Below, piece after piece: positions 8,576-15,103 of a stretch of 43,762 bases of DNA. The notes beneath the pieces are model-generated. The model was not told the DNA's origin, did not search any database, and was given only the letters and a program-made list of their open reading frames with translations. The stretch spans positions 1 through 43,762 of the forward strand of contig JAUNNK010000006.1 in assembly GCA_030537335.1 (NCBI GenBank). The letters are read 5' to 3'. Origin of the DNA: Clostridia bacterium. Lineage in GTDB: Bacteria > Bacillota > Clostridia > Christensenellales > Aristaeellaceae. A program made the translations under genes and the position numbers. Each line of letters starts with the position of its first letter. The first letter of the stretch is position 1.

Positions 8576-10213
8576 TTAGCCCCTGGCCAGCAGCAGGTTG
8601 AAGTTCTCGAGGTTCTTCTTCAGATCCACCAGGAACTTGGAGGCGGGAGTGCCGTCCAGCGCGCGGTGGTCGTAGGACAGGGACAGGCCCATGCTGGGAT
8701 AGACCTTGATCTCGCCGTTCTCCATCCTGAAGGCGTCCTTCATGGCGCAAACGCCCAGGATGCCGGTCTGCGGCGGGTTGATGACGGGCGTGAAGCTCTC
8801 GATGCCGTACACGCCGATGTTGGAGACGGTGAAGGAAGCGCCCTTGAGGTAGTCGGGCTTGATCTTGCCCTCCTTGCACTCCTTGGCCAGCTTCTTCACG
8901 GTGTCGGAGATCTCCTTCAGGGTCATCTTATCCGCATTGAAGATGGTGGGAACCATCAGGCCGCGGTCGGTATCCACCGCTACGCCCAGATGCACGCCGC
9001 GGAAGTACTTCATGGTCTTGCCGTCGTCGATCAGGTTGGCGTTGAGGGCGCGATGCTCGGGCATGGTCAGCGTGCGGGAGACCACGTAGAGCACGATGTC
9101 GTTGATGGAGATCTTGTCCATGCCGAAGGGCTCGCCCTTGGCCTTGTACAGCGCGCGGGCCGCCTTGATCTCGGTGGCGTCGCAGGAGATGTTGTGGGTC
9201 AGCTGTGCCATGCTGCTCAGGGAGGCGACCATGGACTTGGCGATCACCTTGCGCATGTTGCTCATGGGCTCGGTGTAGCTGTCGTCGCAGGGCACGCCCA
9301 GCTCGACCGGAGCGGCAACTGCTGCCGGAGCCTCGGCCGCAGCCGCTGCGCCGACGATCTTGCCAGCGTCGATCAGGGCCTGCACGTCGCGCTCGATCAC
9401 GCGGCCGTCGGGGCCGGTGGCCACGACCTGGGACAGGTCGGCCTTGCTCTTCTCCGCCAGCGCCTTGGCGCGCGGGGAGATCTTGATCTTGCCCATGACG
9501 ACGGGCACCTCGGCCAGCTCCGCTGCCGGAGCCGCTTCGGCGGGCGCTTCCTCGACGGGCGCGCTCAGATCGGGGTTGCCATCCTCGGTGGGACGGAACT
9601 GCTCAAAGTCGTCGCCGGGCTCGCCGATGACGCAGACGTTGAACAGGCAGGGAACGTCGTCGCCCTCCTCGAAGAAGTTGGCCAGCAGCGTGCCGGCGAC
9701 CTTGGAGGTCTCTTCAAATGCGGCCTTGTCGGTCTCATAGGTGAACAGCACGTCGCCGATCTCGACCTTGTCGCCGGGCTGCTTCTTGAACTCGTTGATG
9801 ACGCAGCTCTCCACGGTGTTGCCCTGACGGGGCATGATCACCGGAACTGCGTTGCCCTTCCATGCCTTCGCGGCTGCTGCGGGCTTTGCAGCGGGTGCGG
9901 CGGCTGCGGGCGCGGCGGGAGCGGCCACGTCGGGATTGCCATCCTCGGTGGGACGGAACTGCTCGAAGTCCTCGCCGGGATTGCCGATGACGCAGACGTT
10001 GTACAGGCAGGGAACGTCGTCGCCCTCCTCGAAGAAGTTCGCCAGCAGCGTGCCCGCTACCTTGGCCTCCTCTTCAAAAGCGGCTTTGTCGGTTTCGTAA
10101 GTGAAAAGAATGTCGCCAACTGCGACGGTGTCGCCCGGGTGCTTTTTGAACTCATTGATGACACAGCTTTCGACAGTGTTGCCCTGTCTCGGCATGATTA
10201 CTGGAACTGCCAT
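8576..10213 (-). CDS. 2-oxoacid dehydrogenase E2 with two lipoyl domains
   Basis: Dihydrolipoyl acyltransferase core of a 2-oxoacid dehydrogenase complex, 545 residues. Two lipoyl domains (about 2-95 and 122-215) each carry ETDKAAF with the lipoylated lysine (K43, K163). They are joined by Ala/Pro-rich linkers. A peripheral subunit-binding domain follows (KISPRAKALAEKSKADLSQV, about 260-295), then the catalytic domain ending with DHRALDG. The two lipoyl domains are identical at 84 of 94 positions, which suggests recent duplication or conversion. They carry an unusual DDVPCLYNVCVIG segment. The ATG at 10213 has GGGAGGA ten bases upstream; the frame reads further upstream but through the promoter. 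First gene of the E2-E1 operon. Confidence 0.93.
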   Translation of the reverse strand: MAVPVIMPRQGNTVESCVINEFKKHPGDTVAVGDILFTYETDKAAFEEEAKVAGTLLANFFEEGDDVPCLYNVCVIGNPGEDFEQFRPTEDGNPDVAAPAAPAAAAPAAKPAAAAKAWKGNAVPVIMPRQGNTVESCVINEFKKQPGDKVEIGDVLFTYETDKAAFEETSKVAGTLLANFFEEGDDVPCLFNVCVIGEPGDDFEQFRPTEDGNPDLSAPVEEAPAEAAPAAELAEVPVVMGKIKISPRAKALAEKSKADLSQVVATGPDGRVIERDVQALIDAGKIVGAAAAAEAPAAVAAPVELGVPCDDSYTEPMSNMRKVIAKSMVASLSSMAQLTHNISCDATEIKAARALYKAKGEPFGMDKISINDIVLYVVSRTLTMPEHRALNANLIDDGKTMKYFRGVHLGVAVDTDRGLMVPTIFNADKMTLKEISDTVKKLAKECKEGKIKPDYLKGASFTVSNIGVYGIESFTPVINPPQTGILGVCAMKDAFRMENGEIKVYPSMGLSLSYDHRALDGTPASKFLVDLKKNLENFNLLLARG

Positions 10214-10252
10214 GTGTAACGCATCCTCCCGTATCTTAATTTTGCCATACTT

Positions 10253-10267
10253 CAGGTATATTACCTG
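10253..10267. promoter_or_regulatory. Palindromic operator CAGGTA-TAT-TACCTG
   Basis: A perfect 6-3-6 inverted repeat located about 10 bases downstream of the -10 box of the E2-E1 promoter, so it would cover roughly the first transcribed bases. The position suits a repressor. The regulator is not identifiable from the window. Confidence 0.7.
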
Positions 10268-10276
10268 TATATTTAT

Positions 10277-10305
10277 ATTGTACCAGCCCTCAAAAAAATA
10301 ATCAA
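10277..10305 (-). promoter_or_regulatory. Sigma-A promoter of the E2-E1 operon
   Basis: Minus strand TTGATT (10305-10300), a 17-base spacer ending in TGG (extended -10), and TACAAT (10282-10277). Transcription would begin near 10270, immediately before the palindrome. Confidence 0.8.
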
Positions 10306-10330
10306 TCAAACAACACCATATTCATCAATC

Positions 10331-10350
10331 CTTAACATTGCTTAACATTT
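10331..10350. repeat. Tandem 10-base repeat CTTAACATT(g/t)
   Basis: CTTAACATTG is followed directly by CTTAACATTT, so TTAACA recurs with a 10-base, one-helical-turn period. It lies about 25-45 bases upstream of the -35 box of the E2-E1 promoter. Spacing like this is seen in binding sites of response regulators, but the factor here is unknown. Confidence 0.5.
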
Positions 10351-10535
10351 AAGAAGCATCCGCGCCCGGTTTTTTTGCACCTCCGCCTGCGCAGAGCCGT
10401 AGACGGCGCTTCGCCACGAACGATTGCGGCGCGCAGGCGCGCTCCGAAGCGGCGTATTTTCCGCAGGATGGCGCGATTTGCGCAGGCAGGTTGTGCAATT
10501 CATCAAAAGAAGCGACAAAAATGTTGCAGCTTGTC
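10351..10535. other. Noncoding stretch between divergent E2 and Nudix promoters
   Basis: The whole gap between coding regions is 10214-10623. Apart from the two promoters, the palindrome and the tandem repeat, this inner part is GC-rich with scattered short inverted repeats (GCTTCG near 10409 and CGAAGC near 10444). I find no convincing gene in it: the open frames have neither ribosome binding sites nor plausible composition. Confidence 0.4.
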
Positions 10536-10564
10536 TTGCAATCTGGTAAAAAACACGGTATAAT
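10536..10564 (+). promoter_or_regulatory. Sigma-A promoter of the Nudix gene
   Basis: TTGCAA (10536-10541), 17-base spacer, perfect TATAAT (10559-10564), about 50 bases before the ribosome binding site. Confidence 0.85.
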
Positions 10565-10623
10565 GAAAAATCATCATTTGCGGCGAGCTCCGCAAAGCAT
10601 CCTACCCAAAGGGGTTGATCTCC

Positions 10624-11073
10624 TTGTCTGCGCGCAATTCCGCCAAGGCCATCGTCATCAACAACGGCAAGATCCTCGTTAACCGCTGCGAATCCCGCTT
10701 CGGCGAATACTTCACCCTGCCGGGCGGCGGACAAAAGACCGGCGAAATGCTCACCGAAACCGTGCGCCGGGAGCTGCTGGAGGAAACCGGCTATTCCGTC
10801 ACGCCGCTGCGACTCTCAGGCATCTATGAGCGCGTGTCCGAGGGCCGGGACGAGGGCATGTGCCACAAGATCTACTTCATCTTCCTCTGCAGGCTGAACA
10901 GCGGATCCCACGTCGATCCCTCGGAGAGGGACCGCTTTCAGATCGGTACCGACTGGGTGCCCCTGCGGGAGATCGGCAGCCGCAACCTCTTCCCCCGCGC
11001 AATCCGCGACAACATCCGCAGCCTCACCGGCTACGGCGAGACCATCTATATCGGCTCCGAGAAGGAGCGCTGA
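10624..11073 (+). CDS. Nudix hydrolase
   Basis: Small cytoplasmic pyrophosphohydrolase of 149 residues. The full Nudix box is present: GGQKTGE, seven residues, then RELLEETGY, which fits Gx5Ex7REUxEExGU. The N-terminal strand AKAIVINNGKILVNRCE and LPGG lead into it. Nudix enzymes hydrolyse nucleoside diphosphates linked to another group; the substrate is not predictable here. I choose the TTG at 10624 because GGGG at 10611-10614 is nine bases upstream; a TTG at 10615 is immediately adjacent to that site. It has its own promoter and a strong terminator, so it is monocistronic. Confidence 0.85.
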   Translation: MSARNSAKAIVINNGKILVNRCESRFGEYFTLPGGGQKTGEMLTETVRRELLEETGYSVTPLRLSGIYERVSEGRDEGMCHKIYFIFLCRLNSGSHVDPSERDRFQIGTDWVPLREIGSRNLFPRAIRDNIRSLTGYGETIYIGSEKER

Positions 11074-11083
11074 ACCCACCGAT

Positions 11084-11115
11084 TGGAACGGAAGACGGCT
11101 TCCGTTCCATTTTTT
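11084..11115 (+). terminator. Terminator after the Nudix gene
   Basis: Perfect 10-bp stem GGAACGGAAG / CTTCCGTTCC with loop ACGG, followed by ATTTTTT. It separates the Nudix gene from the sigma factor operon. Confidence 0.92.
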
Positions 11116-11193
11116 GTCTCGAACGGGGGAATTCTGCGTTCGGAATGTGCAGCTTGTGCGTCTATAAGGTGTGCACGGAAAGGAGAGAAGTCC

Positions 11194-11754
11194 ATGTTTG
11201 CATGCATGCTCGCCGCCCTCGAAAGCGAGGACGACCGGAATTTCGTAGAGCAGCTCTACCTTGAGAACTATGGAGCGATGTACCGAAAGGCCCGCAGCAT
11301 CCTCAAGAGCCACGCCGACGCGGAGGATGCGGTGGAAGCGGCCATGCTCCGCATCCTCGACCACATCCCCACGCTGAAGAAGTGCAACGCTGCTTCGCAG
11401 CGCTCCTACCTGATCGCCTGCGCCCGCAACGTGGCCATCGACCGCCTGCGCCGGAATTCCAGGCTCGACAGCTTTGGGGATGTGCAGGAACGACTCGCCG
11501 TCCTGCCGGACGAAGCTCCGCCGACGGACGCTTTTCTCATCCGCAGCGAACGGATTCAGGCGGTCGCTGCGGCGCTGAAGCGGCTGGAGCCCGGGACGCG
11601 GGAGCTTCTGAGGATGAAATACTTCGACGAAATGAGCGACGCTGAGATTGCGCAGCTCCTGGGCGTCAACCGGGACAGCCTGCGCAGCCGCGTCAACCGC
11701 GCGCGCCGGAAGCTGGGCGCGCTGCTTCAGGAGGTGGATTGCGATGACCAGTGA
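11194..11754 (+). CDS. ECF-type RNA polymerase sigma factor
   Basis: 186-residue group IV sigma factor. Region 2 covers about residues 20-90 (LYLENYGAMYRKARSIL, HADAEDAVEAAMLRILDHI, SQRSYLIACARNVAIDRLRR). Region 4 covers about 125-178 (LEPGTRELLRMKYFDEMSDA, then the helix-turn-helix EIAQLLGVNRDSLRSRVNRA). No region 1 or 3. ATG at 11194 after AAGGAGAG. The last 11 bases overlap the start of the 802-residue membrane protein gene, which has its own AGGAGG inside this gene. That arrangement is usual for an ECF sigma and its membrane anti-sigma. No confident autoregulatory ECF promoter was found in 11116-11190. The target regulon is unknown. Confidence 0.9.
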   Translation: MFACMLAALESEDDRNFVEQLYLENYGAMYRKARSILKSHADAEDAVEAAMLRILDHIPTLKKCNAASQRSYLIACARNVAIDRLRRNSRLDSFGDVQERLAVLPDEAPPTDAFLIRSERIQAVAAALKRLEPGTRELLRMKYFDEMSDAEIAQLLGVNRDSLRSRVNRARRKLGALLQEVDCDDQ

Positions 11755-14152
11755 GATGAACCATATACCCGACTACAGCCGCGCCGCCATCTCCGAGGGC
11801 TGCGACGCAGCGCTTCTCCGCGCAGCATTTCTGCAACTGGAGGAGGAAGAAATCATGAAAACCAGATCGATGTTGAATTGCAAGAACCACGATGCGCCGG
11901 AGCGGCTGGCGTTCGCACGAAGCCTTCGTCGCCGCGCACGCCGCCGCGCAGCGCGCCAGGCCGTTGCCCGCGCACTGCCCCGCACACTCCAGGCCGCCGC
12001 CTGCCTCATCGCCGTGCTGAGCGTGGGCATGGGCGTTGCCCTCGCGACCTCGTCCGCCGCCCGGAGCTGGGCGGCAGGGGTGCTGCACGCGGAAATCTAC
12101 GAGGAGACGAACCTCTTCTCCGACACAGGCCGCGTGCCGACCCAGTACTTCGGCGACGAGCCGCTCTCCGGCTTCCGAGGCGGTGCGGCGCTGGGAGACG
12201 CGCTGTACCTCGTCGGCGGCATCAATTCGGACGACGATATCTACGTGCAGACCCCCGGTGACGCGCAGTATACCATCTACAAGGGGAATGCGGACGAAGA
12301 ATGTGAGCTGATGAATCTGACCGCGTTCGAGGACGGGCTCTACGCCCTCTGCGCCGAGGGTACGGAAAACGATTGGTTCTCCGAAGAAGCGGACGCATGC
12401 TCTGCCTACAGCGTGGGAAGGCTGCGCTTTGCCGAGGGCAGCTACACCGTTGAGGACGCGCGGACGATCGAGCGCAGCGCCCTGTTCGGCGACGATCCGC
12501 GCAAGCCCGCCAGCGCGTCCGTGCGGAGCTTCTGCGCGGACGGCGACTTCATCTACCTGCTCTCCGAATGGGCCTATCCCGCCGAGGACTGGAGCGGCGA
12601 GATCCACTGCCGCCTGCTGCGGCTGAATCCCGCAACCGGTGCGCTGGATGCCCTCGAGCTCCCGGAGGGAAAGTACCTCGGCTGGGAGGGCGATCTGTCC
12701 GCCTTCTCCGGCGGGGACGGCAGGGCCTACCTCGCACTCTCCGAGAATGAAGCGGAAACCAGCCGCATCCTGCGCATTGAGCCGGACGGAAGCCTGACGG
12801 CTGTCGCAGAGCTTGCCTACAGGGCAGGTTCCCGTCCCTGCGCCTTTGCCATGAATGCCGAGGGAGATATGCTCTACTACCTGCAGGAGCGCTGCATCTA
12901 CGCCGCGCCCGTGTCCGACCCCGCACAGGCCCGTGCGATCACCACCACCGGCCAGACCTACGGCAACGCCGTGCGCATCGGCGACGACGCGCTGGCCATC
13001 GTGAACGAACTGAGCGCGCAGATCTACGTCCTCAGCGACGTGCAGGCGGAGATCACCCGGCTGTGCGTGGATGGCTCCGGCGGCAACTACGATGCGGAGA
13101 CGGCCTTTGCCGAGGCCCATCCCGGCGTAAACCTGGTGGGCGACCCCTGCTATGCGCAGACCTGGAGGGATCGATATGTCGATGCGATCCTCGCGGGGCA
13201 GAGTCAGGCGGACGTGTGGCTCATCCAGCTGGAGGACGTGCCCCTGCTGCTGGACGCGGGCGTTTATGCGCAGATCGACGACCCCGAGCTGATCGAAACC
13301 GCCTCCCGGATGTACCCCGGACTTCAGCGCGAGATGCAGCGGGACGGCAAGCTGGCTGCCGTGCCCCTCTACGGCTGGACGTATCTGAATTTCAGCTTCG
13401 ATCCGGAGGTGATGCAGGTGCTGAACCTGTCCGAGGAAGCGCTCCCCGAAACCTGGCCGGAGCTGCTGGAGCTGCTGATCGAGCTCTCCCGCGACCCGCA
13501 GGCCCAGCGCTACTGCCTGAACAGCGACTATGCGGACGCGGACGCGTTCTCCCGCACCCTCTTCAACCGCATTTGCAGCGCCTACTTGCGCCTGTGCCGC
13601 TACGAGGGCCGCGACGTCGATTTCAGCGATCCGCGCTTTGAGGCCGTCGCCAATCTCTGGCGACAGATCGACTTCGACGCATTTCGCTATGTTCGCCGGG
13701 ACATGCCGGACAACACCGTCGAGGGCGCGCTGCTCTATTCGGACAGCGTCATCGCCAATGCAGACTGGGCGGTTCCCTGCCCGCTGCGCTTCGATGCGGC
13801 CAGTCCCCGCGTCAGCGGTTGCTCCGGCCTCGTGGCCATCGTCAATCCCGAAACGCAGAACATGGCCCTGGCCTGTGATTACATCCGCTGCTACTTCGGC
13901 GATGGAATCGAAGACCTCGAGCGCATCAGCTTCGATCTGGACAGCGATCCGGACGAACTCACCGATGAAGCGAACCTCGCGGAGCGGATTCCCCGCATGC
14001 GCGAACTGACCGGCGATCTCACCGTCGTGCCCTCCATCACCCGCACCAGGCCGGATGCATGGACGCAGGCCGACGAGGCCGCGCGCGCCTTCGCCAGCGG
14101 AGAGATCAGCTTCGGCGAGCTATCCGAAGCGCTCAACGCAAGTCTCTCCTGA
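11744..14152 (+). CDS. Membrane protein: short cytoplasmic tail, propeller-like and solute-binding-like extracellular domains; putative anti-sigma/receptor
   Basis: 802 residues, not a recognised named family. A cytoplasmic N-terminus of about 80 residues (acidic QLEEEE at 31-36, Arg-rich stretch at 61-71) is followed by one transmembrane helix (about 81-103). The outer part has repeated strand motifs of beta-propeller type (DGLYALCAEG, GDFIYLLSEW, GRAYLALSEN, GDMLYYLQER). From about 436 to 790 it resembles a type 1 extracellular solute-binding protein (YDAETAFAEAHPGVNLV, QADVWLIQ, AVPLYGWTYLNFSF). No zinc anti-sigma motif HxxxCxxC is seen. The ATG at 11744 follows AGGAGG (11729-11734) and lies inside the sigma gene. 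I infer that the tail holds the ECF sigma and the outer domains sense a ligand. Confidence 0.75.
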   Translation: MTSEMNHIPDYSRAAISEGCDAALLRAAFLQLEEEEIMKTRSMLNCKNHDAPERLAFARSLRRRARRRAARQAVARALPRTLQAAACLIAVLSVGMGVALATSSAARSWAAGVLHAEIYEETNLFSDTGRVPTQYFGDEPLSGFRGGAALGDALYLVGGINSDDDIYVQTPGDAQYTIYKGNADEECELMNLTAFEDGLYALCAEGTENDWFSEEADACSAYSVGRLRFAEGSYTVEDARTIERSALFGDDPRKPASASVRSFCADGDFIYLLSEWAYPAEDWSGEIHCRLLRLNPATGALDALELPEGKYLGWEGDLSAFSGGDGRAYLALSENEAETSRILRIEPDGSLTAVAELAYRAGSRPCAFAMNAEGDMLYYLQERCIYAAPVSDPAQARAITTTGQTYGNAVRIGDDALAIVNELSAQIYVLSDVQAEITRLCVDGSGGNYDAETAFAEAHPGVNLVGDPCYAQTWRDRYVDAILAGQSQADVWLIQLEDVPLLLDAGVYAQIDDPELIETASRMYPGLQREMQRDGKLAAVPLYGWTYLNFSFDPEVMQVLNLSEEALPETWPELLELLIELSRDPQAQRYCLNSDYADADAFSRTLFNRICSAYLRLCRYEGRDVDFSDPRFEAVANLWRQIDFDAFRYVRRDMPDNTVEGALLYSDSVIANADWAVPCPLRFDAASPRVSGCSGLVAIVNPETQNMALACDYIRCYFGDGIEDLERISFDLDSDPDELTDEANLAERIPRMRELTGDLTVVPSITRTRPDAWTQADEAARAFASGEISFGELSEALNASLS

Positions 14153-14230
14153 CGGGCGAACCGATTTCCTCCGGGCGCATACGCTGAATTGTGGAGCCAT
14201 CCACATTCCATCAAAAAGGAAGTGCCCTGC

Positions 14231-14974
14231 ATGTCGCAAAGCAATTCTGTCAATCCGCCCGGAGGGGCCTTCACGCCCTCCACATCCCCGGTTTCACCCG
14301 ATACATCCAACGGAAGCGTTCAGGAGCTGCCCGGGGAGCCGGAGTTCCCCAACCTCAACGAACCTGCCATGCCGGGCGTCGGCCCGGAGGGCCTGCCCAC
14401 GCCGTCGCTGCCCGCAGAGCCGGAGTTCCCCAACCTCAACGAACCTGCCATGCCGGGAATTGGCCCGGAGGGTCTGCCCACGCCGTCGCTGCCCGCAGAG
14501 CCAGAGTTCCCCAACCTGAACGAACCTGCCATGCCGGGCGTCGGCCCGGAGGGCCTGCCCACGCCGTCGCTGCCAAGCATGCCCCAGATCATCCGACCCC
14601 AGCCGTCGCAGCCGAGCTGTCCGCCCGGCGGCTGCGCGCCCGTCTGTCCGGCGGGCTACACGCTGCGCATGGTGCAGAACAACCAGAGCTTCACCGACCT
14701 GCTGATCGCCAACAACGTCTCCTACAACGCCATGCGTGCAGCCAACCCGGAGCTGCCCACCACCCGCATTGCGCCCGGCACGCGCTACTGCGCGCCGCCC
14801 TCGGGATCGCGGCGGATGTGCGCCTTCGGCAGCCGCAGCTACGTCATGGGCCAGGGCGAGACGCTCTACACCCTCACCCGCACCCTGGGCGTGCAAGCGG
14901 CGCGGCTGCTGGAGCTGAATCCCAGCCTCGCCCCCGGCGACTTCCTGCCCGGGCGCGTGATCTGCGTTCCGTAG
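14231..14974 (+). CDS. Proline-rich repeat protein with LysM-like C-terminal domains
   Basis: 247 residues, no signal peptide. After a Ser/Pro-rich start come three 27-residue repeats (unit starts EPEFPNLNEPAMPG), encoded by 81-base near-identical DNA units. Then a Cys/Pro-rich bridge and two LysM-like modules: one around YTLRMVQNNQSFTDLLIANN...MRAANPEL, the other around YVMGQGETLYTLTRTLGVQA...LLELNPSL and ending GRVICVP. LysM binds N-acetylglucosamine polymers such as peptidoglycan; similar LysM/Pro-rich proteins without signal peptide occur in spore coats, which would suit a sporulating host (inference). ATG at 14231 after AAAAAGGAAG. It lies 78 bases after the receptor gene and ends in a strong terminator. 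Confidence 0.78.
   Translation: MSQSNSVNPPGGAFTPSTSPVSPDTSNGSVQELPGEPEFPNLNEPAMPGVGPEGLPTPSLPAEPEFPNLNEPAMPGIGPEGLPTPSLPAEPEFPNLNEPAMPGVGPEGLPTPSLPSMPQIIRPQPSQPSCPPGGCAPVCPAGYTLRMVQNNQSFTDLLIANNVSYNAMRAANPELPTTRIAPGTRYCAPPSGSRRMCAFGSRSYVMGQGETLYTLTRTLGVQAARLLELNPSLAPGDFLPGRVICVP
14336..14575 (+). repeat. Three tandem 81-base in-frame repeats
   Basis: Units begin at 14336, 14417 and 14498, each starting GAGCC(G/A)GAGTTCCCCAAC. They differ at only a handful of bases, so copy number is likely to vary between strains by slippage or recombination. Confidence 0.9.
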
Positions 14975-15003
14975 GCTACAATCAGCCCCCTTTTCAAAGG
15001 AAA

Positions 15004-15047
15004 CGCCCGCAGCGCATCCGGAATCGGATGTCCTGCGGGCGGTATTT
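15004..15047. terminator. Strong terminator between convergent genes
   Basis: Stem CGCCCGCAG / CTGCGGGCG with an inner CATCCG / CGGATG stem and loop GAAT, then TATTTTGT on the plus strand. The minus strand reading is followed by TTTCCTTT, so it can serve both the LysM gene and the minus-strand zinc-ribbon gene. Confidence 0.88.
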
Positions 15048-15103
15048 TGTATAAGCATGGAAAGGCCCCGGCATGCATGATCTGCGCGCCGGGGGGGATG
15101 TGG

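Noticed and set aside
11116..11190. ECF-type autoregulatory promoter
   Set aside because: GAAC/GGAAT and CGTT/CGTC are present but only 12 bases apart, shorter than the 16-17 expected.
14336..14575. CRISPR-like repeat array
   Set aside because: The units are contiguous, in frame and encode a proline-rich peptide; there are no spacers.
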